Notes under the pieces: generated by a model
Seen by the model: the letters and a program-made list of their open reading frames with translations, nothing else
Databases searched by the model: none
What the model was told of the DNA's origin: nothing
Made by a program: the position numbers and the translations under genes
From: Actinomycetes bacterium
GTDB lineage: Bacteria > Actinomycetota > Acidimicrobiia > Acidimicrobiales > RAAP-2
Assembly (NCBI GenBank): GCA_021846325.1
Contig: JAJZBX010000003.1
Span: forward strand, 1-64,000
DNA length: 64,000 nt
Reading direction: 5' to 3'
Shown here: in pieces, positions 35,331 through 43,905 of the stretch
How positions within the stretch are numbered: the first letter of the stretch is position 1
How the letters are laid out: each line of letters opens with the position of its first letter

Positions 35331-36560
35331 ATGGCTACCCTGGATGCGCGCGTCGAACCGGCGTCGGTGGGACTGGATGCGAGTCGCCTGGAACGCGTGC
35401 GCACGCACTTCGACCGATACGTCGAGGACCGGCGGCTGGCTGGCTGGCTGGTGACGGTGGCGCGCGGCGGTGACCTCGCGTGGACGGCCGCCGGGGGATA
35501 CCGAGACCGCGAGCGTGGACTCGACGTCACCGGCGACACGATTTGGCGGATCTACTCGATGACCAAGCCGCTCACCACGGTCGCCGCGATGATGCTTTAC
35601 GAGGAGGGGCACTTCGATCTGAACGACGACGTCGGCCAATGGATTGAGGCCCTATCGGCGCCGCGGGTCTACGTGAGCGGCCCGCCGAGCGAGCCGATCA
35701 CCGAGCCGGCCACCGAGCCCGTACGCGTCCACCATCTGCTGACCCACACCAGCGGTCTCACGTACGGGTTCAACTACACCCACCCCGTCGACGCGATCTA
35801 CCGCGCCAAGGGCTACGACTTTGGATGGCCCCCGTCAGCTGACTTGGCCGTGGCGGTCAACGACTGGTGCACCAGTCCACTGCTCTTCCAGCCCGGGCGG
35901 CACTGGAACTACTCGGTCGCCACTGACGTCCTCGGCCGACTCGTCGAGATCTGGAGCGGTCGCACCCTCGACGAGTTCGTTCGCGAACGCATCCTGGACC
36001 CCCTCGCAATGAGCGACACAGGCTGGCACTGTCCCGATGACCAGCGCGACCGGCTGGCGATGCTCTACGTGCCGAGCGCCGACGGCGCGGTCGCGATGGC
36101 CGATCTGGCCGCCGCGGCCACCAGGCGACCACGACTGGTGAGCGGCGGGGGCGGCCTGGTCTCGACGGCGTCGGACTATCAGCGGTTCATGTCGATGATC
36201 CTGCGCGGTGGCGAACTCGATGGGGTTCGCCTGCTCTCGAGTCGCACGGTGTCCCTGATGACTGAGAACCACCTTCCCGACGACCTGGACCTCGCGCGTT
36301 TCGCGACCGACTCCTTCTCCGAGGTCGACTTCGCCGGCGTTGGCTTTGGACTCGGGTTTTCGGTCGTGGTGGACCGGCGAGCCAACCGGAGCCTGGTCTC
36401 GGAGGGGACCGTGGGCTGGGGTGGGGCGGCGTCCACCGCCTTTTGGATCGATCCGCTCGAGGAGTTGACCGTTGGCTTCTACACCCAGCTGCTGCCGAGC
36501 GGCACGTACCCGATTCGTCGCGAACTGCAGCGTCTCGTCTATCAGGCACTGGTCGACTGA
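35331..36560 (+). CDS. Beta-lactamase-family serine hydrolase (EstB/class C-like esterase)
   Basis: 409 aa without a signal peptide, so probably cytoplasmic. The catalytic S76-x-x-K79 is in YSMTKPLTT; the Tyr is in HWNYSVATDV (Y194), where beta-lactamases have YxN and EstB-type esterases have YSx. The C-terminal GWGGAASTAFWID stands for the KTG/HxG box. Probably an esterase or transesterase rather than an antibiotic-resistance enzyme. GGAGGAAG precedes the ATG. It is inserted between cinA and recA, an unusual place. Confidence 0.85.
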   Translation: MATLDARVEPASVGLDASRLERVRTHFDRYVEDRRLAGWLVTVARGGDLAWTAAGGYRDRERGLDVTGDTIWRIYSMTKPLTTVAAMMLYEEGHFDLNDDVGQWIEALSAPRVYVSGPPSEPITEPATEPVRVHHLLTHTSGLTYGFNYTHPVDAIYRAKGYDFGWPPSADLAVAVNDWCTSPLLFQPGRHWNYSVATDVLGRLVEIWSGRTLDEFVRERILDPLAMSDTGWHCPDDQRDRLAMLYVPSADGAVAMADLAAAATRRPRLVSGGGGLVSTASDYQRFMSMILRGGELDGVRLLSSRTVSLMTENHLPDDLDLARFATDSFSEVDFAGVGFGLGFSVVVDRRANRSLVSEGTVGWGGAASTAFWIDPLEELTVGFYTQLLPSGTYPIRRELQRLVYQALVD

Positions 36561-36588
36561 CGTCGCGCGGTCGCCGAGGCGACGGTCC

Positions 36589-36617
36589 TTGAAGCGAACA
36601 CGTGTTCGTAGTACGGT
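36589..36617 (+). promoter_or_regulatory. recA promoter: TTGAAG - 17 nt - TACGGT
   Basis: A -35 at 36589-36594 and -10 at 36612-36617 with optimal spacing. The SOS box fills the spacer, so LexA binding would block polymerase directly. Confidence 0.55.
36595..36608. promoter_or_regulatory. LexA/SOS box (cgaacacgtgttcg)
   Basis: A perfect 14-bp palindrome matching the actinobacterial/Gram-positive consensus CGAAC-N4-GTTCG. It is the only perfect match I noticed in the window. Confidence 0.93.
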
Positions 36618-36688
36618 TTGCGAGTAGCCCGACCGATGTCAGTGGGGGTGCCTATGGTGCTCCGACGAAGATGACCAAGGAGAACCCC

Positions 36689-37741
36689 ATGGCAACCGAC
36701 GACCGCAACAAGGCCCTCGACGCAGCACTCGGCCAGATCGAAAAGCAGTTTGGCAAGGGCTCGATCATGCGCATGGGGGAGAACCTGCACATGAGCATCG
36801 AGTCGATTCCGACCGGTGCGCTGGCGCTCGACCTCGCGCTGGGCATCGGGGGGCTGCCGCGAGGGCGAATCGTCGAGCTCTACGGGCCCGAGTCATCGGG
36901 CAAGTCGACCCTGGCGATGCACGTGGTCGCTGAGGCGCAGCGAAACGGCGGCGTGTGCGCGTACATCGACGCCGAACACGCCATGGATCCCGTCTACGCG
37001 CGAGCGATCGGCGTCAACGTGGACGACCTGCTGATCAGTCAGCCCGACACCGGCGAGCAGGCGCTCGAGATCGTCGACATGCTGATTCGCTCCGGGGCCC
37101 TCGACGTGGTCGTGATCGACTCGGTCGCCGCGCTCACCCCACGCGCCGAGATCGAGGGCGACATGGGTGACTCCCACGTCGGCCTACAAGCAAGGCTCAT
37201 GAGTCAGGCACTACGCAAGTTGACCGGTGGCCTGTCCAAGTCGAACACCATCGCCCTGTTCATCAACCAGCTGCGCGAGAAGATCGGTGTGATGTACGGT
37301 TCGCCCGAAGTCACGCCCGGCGGACGGGCGCTCAAGTTCTACTCGTCGATCCGCCTCGACATTCGGCGGATCGAGTCGATCAAGGACGGCACCGAGGTGG
37401 TGGGTAACCGCACCCGCGTCAAGGTCGTGAAGAACAAGTGCGCGGCCCCCTTCAAGCAGGCCGAGTTCGACATCATGTACGGCCAGGGCATCAGTCGGGA
37501 GGGTTCGGTGCTCGACGTGGCCGTCGAGCTCGGGTTCGTCAAAAAGGCGGGGGCCTGGTTTACCTACGAGGGCGAGCAGCTCGGTCAGGGTCGCGAGAAC
37601 GTGAAGACCTTCTTGCGCGAGAGTCCCCAACTCATGGCCGAGATCGATGAACGCGTTCGCGAGTACCTCGCCAACGCGCTGGCGCCCGACGTCGTGGGCG
37701 GTGAGTCACTCGACGTGGACGCGCCGCTAACGCTCGACTGA
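36689..37741 (+). CDS. recA: Recombinase RecA
   Basis: 350 aa. Walker A is GPESSGKST, Walker [11 protein letters not shown]; loop L1 region is [18 protein letters not shown] and L2 [21 protein letters not shown]. RecA drives homologous strand exchange and LexA self-cleavage. ATG 36689 is favoured over ATG 36671 because AAGGAGA lies just before it. Transcription is probably LexA-controlled. The common actinobacterial partner recX is not downstream; instead the 3' end overlaps a convergent flavin monooxygenase gene by 15 bp. Confidence 0.97.
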   Translation: MATDDRNKALDAALGQIEKQFGKGSIMRMGENLHMSIESIPTGALALDLALGIGGLPRGRIVELYGPESSGKSTLAMHVVAEAQRNGGVCAYIDAEHAMDPVYARAIGVNVDDLLISQPDTGEQALEIVDMLIRSGALDVVVIDSVAALTPRAEIEGDMGDSHVGLQARLMSQALRKLTGGLSKSNTIALFINQLREKIGVMYGSPEVTPGGRALKFYSSIRLDIRRIESIKDGTEVVGNRTRVKVVKNKCAAPFKQAEFDIMYGQGISREGSVLDVAVELGFVKKAGAWFTYEGEQLGQGRENVKTFLRESPQLMAEIDERVREYLANALAPDVVGGESLDVDAPLTLD

Positions 37742-39196
37742 GCCCTGACCGGCCGGCGTCAGGCGGTGGTCGCGTAGACGGAATCCGCGCGTCGCGCGTC
37801 GGAAGCGAAAGGTGAAGTCGGGCCAGATCGTCGTGTTCAGCCCCGACTCGGTCAGGTACCAGCTCGAACAGCCCGTGGCCCAAATCGTCGAGGACAGCTG
37901 GTCGCGTACCCGCGCCGTCCAGTGTCGCGCCGCCAGCGCGGTGGGCTCGACCAGGAGCCGGCGCGTGAGGGCGATCGAGATCGCGTCGACGACGTAGTTG
38001 AGTTGGCTCTCGATCATGTAGATGATCGACGAGTGCCCGAGCCCGGTGTTGGGACCGGCGAGCATGTACAGGTTCGGAAAGCCCGGAAACGACGTACCGA
38101 GGTAGTGCGCCAGGTCGCCCGAGAGCGCCTCGCCGACGGTCGCCCCGGCGCGACCCCGCACCAGCGCCCCCATCGGGTGATCGGTGACGCGAAAGCCCGT
38201 CGCGAGCACGAGGACGTCGAGCGGGTGCACGGCACCGTCGGAAGTGCGAATCCCTTCGGGCACGACGCGCTCGATCGGCTCGGTGATGACCGCCACCGAG
38301 TCGCGGCGCAGCGCGGGGTAGTAGTCGTTGCTGAGCAGCACGCGTTTGCAGCCCATGCGGTAGGTCGGCGTAAGCCGGGCTCGCAGGTGAGGGTCGGGGA
38401 TCTGGTCGGCGAGAAACTCGAGCGCCTGGCGCTCGCCGACGGACATACGTTGGGGGTTCTTCACGAAGCCGAGCACCAGCAGCTCGCGGCGCAGGTAGTA
38501 CCTCAAGCGCGCCAGTCGCTGGGGACCGGGGAGGTGCCGATAGAGCCACCTGGTGCGCGCGGGGACCCGATGGCCCTCGTGCGGCAGGATCCAGGGCGGG
38601 GTTCGCTGAAAGATGCTGAGGCGCTTCGCGGTCGCGGCGAGGTGGGGCACCACCTGAATGGCGCTCGCGCCGGTGCCGATGACGCCGACGCGGCGACCAC
38701 CAAACTCGACGGCCGCGTCCCACGACGCGGTGTGCAGAACCGGGCCCGCAAAGCTCTCCAGTCCGGCGATGTCCGGCCGCCGGGGCTCGGCCAGGGCGCC
38801 TACGGCGAGGACGACGGCGCGCGCCAACACCGGGCCCCGGCTCGTCGTCAGTCGCCACAACGAGGTCGACTCGTCAAAGGCGACGTCGGTCACCGCGTGG
38901 CCGTAGCGAATCAAGGCGTCGAGATCGTTCGCCGCGGCGACGTCGCGCAGGTAGCGCCAAATCTCGGGCTGGTAACTGTAGGTGTTGGACCAGTCAGGGT
39001 TCGGCGCAAAGGAGAACGAGTAGAGGTTGCTCGCGACGTCGCAGCGACAGCCCGGGTAGACGTTGTCCCGCCAGGTTCCCCCGAGATCGTTGGCGCGTTC
39101 GAAGATGACCAGGTTGCTCACGCCGGCCTCGCGCAGTCGCACCGCCGCACCGAGACCGGCGAACCCCGCGCCGACGATGGCGACGTCGATCATCAC
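37727..39196 (-). CDS. Flavin-containing (Baeyer-Villiger-type) monooxygenase
   Basis: 489 aa. The FAD Rossmann motif is [17 protein letters not shown] and the NADPH motif is [16 protein letters not shown]. The BVMO fingerprint FxGxxxHxxxW is present as [29 protein letters not shown] is typical of the class B group. It should insert oxygen into a ketone or oxidise a soft nucleophile using NADPH; substrate unknown. GTG 39196 is 6 nt after TATGGT. Confidence 0.9.
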   Translation of the reverse strand: MMIDVAIVGAGFAGLGAAVRLREAGVSNLVIFERANDLGGTWRDNVYPGCRCDVASNLYSFSFAPNPDWSNTYSYQPEIWRYLRDVAAANDLDALIRYGHAVTDVAFDESTSLWRLTTSRGPVLARAVVLAVGALAEPRRPDIAGLESFAGPVLHTASWDAAVEFGGRRVGVIGTGASAIQVVPHLAATAKRLSIFQRTPPWILPHEGHRVPARTRWLYRHLPGPQRLARLRYYLRRELLVLGFVKNPQRMSVGERQALEFLADQIPDPHLRARLTPTYRMGCKRVLLSNDYYPALRRDSVAVITEPIERVVPEGIRTSDGAVHPLDVLVLATGFRVTDHPMGALVRGRAGATVGEALSGDLAHYLGTSFPGFPNLYMLAGPNTGLGHSSIIYMIESQLNYVVDAISIALTRRLLVEPTALAARHWTARVRDQLSSTIWATGCSSWYLTESGLNTTIWPDFTFRFRRATRGFRLRDHRLTPAGQGSVER

Positions 39197-39202
39197 GGAC
39201 CG

Positions 39203-39208
39203 ACCATA
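39203..39208 (-). promoter_or_regulatory. -10-like TATGGT, 6 nt before GTG 39196
   Basis: Leaderless-type spacing for the monooxygenase gene; 22 bp away is the opposite-strand TAGCGT box of the acyltransferase gene. Confidence 0.45.
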
Positions 39209-39230
39209 CCGGGGTCACCGCGCCCGGCGA

Positions 39231-39236
39231 TAGCGT
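39231..39236 (+). promoter_or_regulatory. -10-like TAGCGT, 6 nt before ATG 39243
   Basis: Leaderless-type promoter for the acyltransferase-MFS operon. Confidence 0.45.
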
Positions 39237-39242
39237 GACGCC

Positions 39243-39884
39243 ATGCACATCCGCCGTCTGGGCCGTCGACTGCTCGGCGAAGCCGTTCGCCGTGGTCGCG
39301 TCTACCTCGACGAGGTGGCGATCGTGGGCCCCGAGGACCCCTACGCGCGCCGCTTCGCCTACTTCGGTGCCGGCGCGGCCCTGATGGCCCCCCAGGGCGT
39401 CATCTACAACGAGCGCTACCTGTCCGTGGGCGACGGCACGCTCATCGGGCCCAACGTCTGTCTGACCGCCGGGATCAACGCCGAGCAGACCATGCTCGCC
39501 ACGCCGGTCGTCTCGATCGGTCGACGGTGCGTCATCGGGCGAGGCTCGCACGTGATCGGGCACTGGCGTATCGAGCTCGGCGACGAGATTCAGACCGGCC
39601 CCTACGTGTACATCACCGATCAGAACCACGCCTACGACGATCCCGATACCGCCATTGGCTGGCAGACGCCGACCGAAGCCGCGGTGCGAATCGGTTCGGG
39701 CAGCTGGCTCGGGGCCAACGTCGTCATTCTGCCCGGCACCCAGTTGGGTGAGCACACCACCGTGGCCGCCGGGGCCGTCGTGCGCGGCGTGTTTCCGAGC
39801 CACGTCGTGCTCGGGGGCGTACCGGCCCGAGTGCTGCGTCACTACGACGCGACGCGCGGGTGGGTGGCGGGCCCGCCGTCGTGA
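39243..39884 (+). CDS. Left-handed beta-helix (hexapeptide-repeat) acyltransferase
   Basis: 213 aa. Hexapeptide turns run from SVGDGTLIGPNVCLTAG through VSIGRRCVIGRGSHVIG and VRIGSGSWLGANVVILPG to TVAAGAVVRGVFPSHVVLGG. TDQNHAYDDPD is the usual catalytic-loop His region of the maltose/galactoside O-acetyltransferase-like group. It probably acetylates a sugar or sugar derivative. It overlaps the MFS gene by four bases. Confidence 0.85.
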   Translation: MHIRRLGRRLLGEAVRRGRVYLDEVAIVGPEDPYARRFAYFGAGAALMAPQGVIYNERYLSVGDGTLIGPNVCLTAGINAEQTMLATPVVSIGRRCVIGRGSHVIGHWRIELGDEIQTGPYVYITDQNHAYDDPDTAIGWQTPTEAAVRIGSGSWLGANVVILPGTQLGEHTTVAAGAVVRGVFPSHVVLGGVPARVLRHYDATRGWVAGPPS

Positions 39885-41140
39885 ACCTCGGCGTTGACCT
39901 GGGGCCCCTGCGCGTCTCGACCCAGTACCGGCGACTGTACATCGCGGGCTTCGTCTCGGCCCTCGGCAGTCAGGCGACCTACGTCACGACGGCCTACCAG
40001 TTAAAGGAGCTGACCCACTCGCCGATCGCGGTCGGCGCGCTCGGTCTGGTCGAGGTCGTGCCGCTGCTGGTCTTCGGTCTCTACGGCGGTGTGCTCGCTG
40101 ACCACTTCGACCGTCGTCGACTCGTGCTCGGCACCGAGTTCGTGCTGTTGCTCACCGCCGCGGCGCTCGTCGTCAACGCGACGCTTCAGCGCCCCCAGTC
40201 GTGGGTGCTCTACGCGGTCGACGCGGTGATCATCATGGCGGGCAGCGTGCAGGGGCCCAGTCTTTCGGCTTTGAACCAGCGGCTGGTGCGTCACGACGAC
40301 CAGCGAGCGGCCGCCACGCTCGCCAACGTGCGCAACACCACGTCGTCGATCCTCGGGCCCGCCCTGGGCGGCTTGGTCGCAGTCGCCGTCGGTCCGGGGT
40401 GGGTCTACGGCTTCAACGTGGCCACCTTTACGATTTCACTGGCCTTGCTGCTCACGCTCGCGCCAACCGGACGCGGCGGTGGCGACGGCGACCTCGTCGC
40501 CTCACTCGTCGCGGGGCTGCGCTACGCCCGCTCACGTCCCGACATCGTGGGCACCTACGTGGTCGACCTGCTCGCGATGGCGCTGGCCTACCCGGTCGTG
40601 ATGCTGCCCTTCGTCGCCGCGCGATTCCCCGAGCACTACGCCCTCTCGCTGCTCTACCTCGCGCTGCCGAGCGGCGCCCTGCTCGCGACGGTGACCGCCT
40701 CGTGGTCGCGTCGTGTGCACCGCTACGGACGAGCGGTGATCGTGGCCGCCGTGACCTGGGGACTCGGCATCGCGGTCTTTGGCTACTCGACGTCCTTCGT
40801 CGTCGTGATGGCCGGGTTGGTAGTCGCGGGCGGTGCCGACGCGGTCAGCGGGATCTTCCGTCAGACGATGTGGAACGAGTCGATACCCCCAGACGTGCGC
40901 GGTCGCATGGCCGGGGTCGAGCTGATCTCGTACTCGCTCGGTCCGACGGCCGGCCAGTTTCGCGCCGGCCTGATGACCGCGTGGACGTCGCTGCGGTTCT
41001 CCTTAACCGTGGGGGGACTCGCGAGTGCCGGCTCGGTCGCCGTGGTCGCGGGTGCCCTGCCCCAGCTCTGGGCCTTTGACGTGCGCAACGATCCCCACGT
41101 CGCGCACGTACGCGCCCTGCGGGCCGCTGAACACGACTGA
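39881..41140 (+). CDS. MFS transporter (EntS/MFS_3-like)
   Basis: 419 aa with about 12 membrane helices. The N-terminus YRRLYIAGFVSALGSQATYVTT and the loop 2-3 motif GGVLADHFDRRRLVLGTE place it in the MFS_3 (enterobactin exporter-like) group, which exports siderophores or drugs. GTG 39881 overlaps the acyltransferase stop (GTGA), so a product modified by the acetyltransferase may be exported, as a hypothesis only. Confidence 0.85.
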   Translation: MNLGVDLGPLRVSTQYRRLYIAGFVSALGSQATYVTTAYQLKELTHSPIAVGALGLVEVVPLLVFGLYGGVLADHFDRRRLVLGTEFVLLLTAAALVVNATLQRPQSWVLYAVDAVIIMAGSVQGPSLSALNQRLVRHDDQRAAATLANVRNTTSSILGPALGGLVAVAVGPGWVYGFNVATFTISLALLLTLAPTGRGGGDGDLVASLVAGLRYARSRPDIVGTYVVDLLAMALAYPVVMLPFVAARFPEHYALSLLYLALPSGALLATVTASWSRRVHRYGRAVIVAAVTWGLGIAVFGYSTSFVVVMAGLVVAGGADAVSGIFRQTMWNESIPPDVRGRMAGVELISYSLGPTAGQFRAGLMTAWTSLRFSLTVGGLASAGSVAVVAGALPQLWAFDVRNDPHVAHVRALRAAEHD

Positions 41141-41153
41141 GCCGCCAACGTTC

Positions 41154-41159
41154 TACGCT
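41154..41159 (+). promoter_or_regulatory. -10-like TACGCT, 6 nt before GTG 41166
   Basis: Leaderless-type spacing; selects the serB start. Confidence 0.45.
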
Positions 41160-41165
41160 CGACGC

Positions 41166-42356
41166 GTGGCCAACGCCTTCCTCGTGACCGTGAGCGGACC
41201 TGATCGCGTCGGCGTCGGCGCAGAGCTCTTCGCGGCCCTCGCCTCGCTCGAACGCGTCGGCGCCACCCTGGTCGACGTCGGTCAGATCACGATCCGCGGC
41301 GCGCTCGTCCTGTGCGCCGAGGTCGCCGCCGACGACCTCGGTGTCGACGAGGTCCACGCCGCGTTAGCGACGCGCGAGGTCGACGGAGGCGGCATCACCG
41401 CGACGGTCGAGTCGGTCGGCGTGGCGGCGCGCGCGTCGGGACACCGTCTGCTGGTGACGCTGCTCGCGCCGTCCATCGGCGCCGCGCAGCTGCACGCGGT
41501 CTTCGCGGCGATCGCCGCCAGCGGCTCGACCTGTGAGCGGATCGTGCACCTCGCGACCTACCCGGTCGACTGTTACGAGCTGGTCGTGTTGAGCGCCGAT
41601 CACGCGGAGCTGCGACGGGGCGTCACCGACGCCGCCGCCGGGGCCTCGCTCGACCTCGCCATCCAGCGAGCGGGCCTGCACCGGCGAGCCAAGCACCTCG
41701 TCGTGATGGACGCGGACTCCACGCTGCTCCAAGACGAGGTCATTGACCTGCTCGCGGCGGCCGGGGGCTGCGCGGACGAGGTGTCTCGGATCACGGCGTC
41801 GGCGATGGCGGGCGAGATCGACTTCGCCCAGTCGCTGCGCCGTCGCGTGGCCCTGCTCGAAGGGCTGCCGGTGCGCGTGCTCGACGAGGTCCGCTCGCGA
41901 CTGCGCCTGACCCCGGGCGCGCGCACGCTGCTCGTCACGCTGCACCGTCTGGGCTACGTCGCGGCCGTGGTCTCGGGTGGTTTCGTGGAGGTGCTGGCGC
42001 CCCTGCTCGATGAACTCGGGGTCCACTACTACGACGCGAACCACCTCGAGATCGTCGACGGGGCGTTGACCGGACGACTGACCGGTGAGATCCTGGATCG
42101 CGCCGGCAAGGCTCGCGCGCTTCGCCGCTTCGCCGACGACGTCGGGGTGCCCCTCGAGCAGACCGTGGCCGTGGGCGACGGGGCCAACGACATTGACATG
42201 ATCTCGGTCGCCGGACTCGGTATTGCCTTCAACGCCAAGGCGGTGGTGCGAGCCCACGCGGACGCGGCGCTCTCGGTGCCCTACCTCGACGCCGTGCTCT
42301 ACCTGCTCGGCATCAGCCGCGAGGAGATCGAAACGGCCGGCACGACGGCGCTCTGA
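41166..42356 (+). CDS. serB: Phosphoserine phosphatase with N-terminal ACT domains
   Basis: 396 aa. Two ACT-like domains (about 1-75 and 85-165: FLVTVSGPDRVGVGAELFAA; HRLLVTLLAPSIGAAQLHAV) precede a HAD phosphatase with the nucleophile motif VMDADSTLLQDE, motif II VVSGGF and motif III/IV VAVGDGANDIDM. It makes L-serine from phosphoserine; ACT domains probably sense serine. GTG 41166 was chosen by its position 6 nt after TACGCT and by homology of VANAFLVTVSG to the usual start. Confidence 0.93.
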   Translation: MANAFLVTVSGPDRVGVGAELFAALASLERVGATLVDVGQITIRGALVLCAEVAADDLGVDEVHAALATREVDGGGITATVESVGVAARASGHRLLVTLLAPSIGAAQLHAVFAAIAASGSTCERIVHLATYPVDCYELVVLSADHAELRRGVTDAAAGASLDLAIQRAGLHRRAKHLVVMDADSTLLQDEVIDLLAAAGGCADEVSRITASAMAGEIDFAQSLRRRVALLEGLPVRVLDEVRSRLRLTPGARTLLVTLHRLGYVAAVVSGGFVEVLAPLLDELGVHYYDANHLEIVDGALTGRLTGEILDRAGKARALRRFADDVGVPLEQTVAVGDGANDIDMISVAGLGIAFNAKAVVRAHADAALSVPYLDAVLYLLGISREEIETAGTTAL

Positions 42357-42373
42357 CGCCGTCGCGGCGCGAT

Positions 42374-42389
42374 TACCAGATGGTAGGTT
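42374..42389 (+). promoter_or_regulatory. Promoter of the ferredoxin-P450 operon: inverted repeat tacc-agat-ggta overlapping TAGGTT
   Basis: A short inverted repeat (42374-42385) overlaps a -10 candidate (42384-42389). Transcription from about 42396 would give a leader carrying a GAGGGGG Shine-Dalgarno. The repeat could be a repressor site, weakly supported. Confidence 0.35.
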
Positions 42390-42410
42390 CAGCACTGTCG
42401 AGGGGGAAAC

Positions 42411-42605
42411 GTGCGCGTATCGATTGACGCCGAGCGCTGTCAGGGCCATGGACGATGCTTCAACCTGGCGCCGGACGTCTTTGGTTTTGACGAGCTGGGC
42501 AACGGCGTGGTGCTCGTCGTCGAGCCGGCCGATGAACGAACCCGGCGACTCGCCACCATCGCCGAGGTCAACTGTCCCGAGCACGCGATCGCGCTGGATG
42601 ACTGA
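42411..42605 (+). CDS. Single-cluster ferredoxin (CxxHxxC...CP type), P450 redox partner
   Basis: 64 aa. The cluster motif is C-x2-H-x2-C (CQGHGRC) with the last Cys in NCPEHAIAL, as in actinobacterial ferredoxins that serve P450s; the His in place of a cluster Cys usually means a [3Fe-4S] or labile [4Fe-4S] centre. GTG start with Shine-Dalgarno. It overlaps the P450 gene, so the pair is co-produced. Confidence 0.92.
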   Translation: MRVSIDAERCQGHGRCFNLAPDVFGFDELGNGVVLVVEPADERTRRLATIAEVNCPEHAIALDD

Positions 42606-43812
42606 GATGACCAACGAGCCCGTCGTTGACTTCGCCACCGACTGGGATCACACCGATCCCCGGTGGGTCCAGGATCCCTACCCCATCTGGGCCGATCTGC
42701 GCGAGCGGTGCCCCGTCGCTCACACTGACCGCTACGGCGGCGCTTGGTTTCCCGTGACCCACGCCGGGGTGACGGCGATCGCCACGGACACCGAACACTT
42801 CACCAGCCGCACCGTCGTCATCGGCAACGGCCGACCGATGGAGGAGGCGCCGCCGGCCCCCATCGGCGTGGCGCCACCGATCAGCTCGGACCCGCCGTTC
42901 CACCAGATCGCTCGCCGGCTCATCCTGCCGGCCTTCGCGCCCGGTCCCGTGCGCCAGCTCGAACCCACGGTGCGCGCCCTGTGCCGACGGCTGCTCGATG
43001 ACCTCGGGGGTCGCGCGGTCGTCAACGGCGGCACCGAGTACGCCCAGCACATTCCCTCGGCGGTGATCTGTCGCATGCTCGGCTTCCCCGAGTCCGACGA
43101 AGCGCGCTTTGGCGAGTTCGTGCACGTCGTTCTCGAGGGGGTGAACCACCCGGTCGACGAGCGCATCGAGGAGTTCGCCCCCATCGAGGCCTACTTCGAC
43201 GAGCAGATCGAAGATCACCGGCTACGTCCGCGCGAGGACCTCACCAGCTATCTCTTGAACGTTGAGGTCGCCGGACAGAAGTTGGCCGTTGAGCACGTGC
43301 GCGGCACGATGGTGCTGATTCTGGTGGCGGGGATCGACACCACCTGGTCGGCGATCGGCTCATCGCTCTGGCACCTCGCGCGACACCCCGAGGACCTGGC
43401 GCGACTGGTCGAGGAACCGGACCTGATGCCGATCGCGGTCGAGGAGTTCCTCCGGTTCTACGCGCCGGTGACGATGGCCCGACTGGTCAAGCGCGACGCC
43501 GATCTGCTCGGCTGTCCGATGAAAGAAGACGACTGGATCCTGCTCGGCTTTCCCGCGGCCAACCGGGATCCGACGGTCTTTGCCGATGCGGACCGGTTCA
43601 TTGTCGACCGTCTCGAGAACCGCCACCTGGCCTTCGGTCTGGGAATTCACCGCTGCGCGGGCTCGAACCTGGCCCGCATGGAGCTACGCGTGGCGATCGA
43701 GGAGTTCATCGCGCGCTACCCCACCTTCACCCTCGAAGACCCCGGGGCGGTCACGTGGTCCCAGGGCCAGGTCCGTGGCCCGCGCCACCTGCCCCTGCGC
43801 GTGTCGGCCTGA
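42598..43812 (+). CDS. Cytochrome P450
   Basis: 404 aa, soluble bacterial type. The I-helix is LILVAGIDTTWSAIGSS (AGxDT), the K-helix ExxR is in EEFLR, and the heme loop is FGLGIHRCAG with ligand Cys at 353. ATG 42598 overlaps the ferredoxin stop by 8 bp; ATG 42607 is an alternative. Substrate unknown; the sequence is CYP107/CYP125-like in general pattern only. No ferredoxin reductase gene is adjacent. Confidence 0.93.
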   Translation: MTEMTNEPVVDFATDWDHTDPRWVQDPYPIWADLRERCPVAHTDRYGGAWFPVTHAGVTAIATDTEHFTSRTVVIGNGRPMEEAPPAPIGVAPPISSDPPFHQIARRLILPAFAPGPVRQLEPTVRALCRRLLDDLGGRAVVNGGTEYAQHIPSAVICRMLGFPESDEARFGEFVHVVLEGVNHPVDERIEEFAPIEAYFDEQIEDHRLRPREDLTSYLLNVEVAGQKLAVEHVRGTMVLILVAGIDTTWSAIGSSLWHLARHPEDLARLVEEPDLMPIAVEEFLRFYAPVTMARLVKRDADLLGCPMKEDDWILLGFPAANRDPTVFADADRFIVDRLENRHLAFGLGIHRCAGSNLARMELRVAIEEFIARYPTFTLEDPGAVTWSQGQVRGPRHLPLRVSA

Positions 43813-43821
43813 GCGAACCTG

Positions 43822-43874
43822 CGTCGCACGGCACGGGGTCAACCTTTACTCAGAACTTAGGCGGGCGTGCGACG
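43822..43874. repeat. 9-bp inverted repeat around an AT-rich core (cgtcgcacg ... cgtgcgacg)
   Basis: Arms 43822-43830 and 43866-43874 are perfect complements, separated by 35 nt that include an AT-rich stretch. It sits between the P450 stop and the ABC-transporter promoter, and may be an operator pair or a long-loop terminator. Confidence 0.4.
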
Positions 43875-43892
43875 GCCGCGTCCGTCAGTCGG

Positions 43893-43898
43893 TAAGGT
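43893..43898 (+). promoter_or_regulatory. -10-like TAAGGT, 7 nt before GTG 43906
   Basis: Leaderless-type promoter for the ABC transporter operon; selects the start. Confidence 0.45.
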
Positions 43899-43905
43899 CG
43901 CCACC

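Noticed and set aside
35331..36560. Serine hydrolase as an antibiotic-resistance beta-lactamase
   Set aside because: No signal peptide, and the YxN motif is YSV, as in EstB-type esterases; resistance cannot be claimed.
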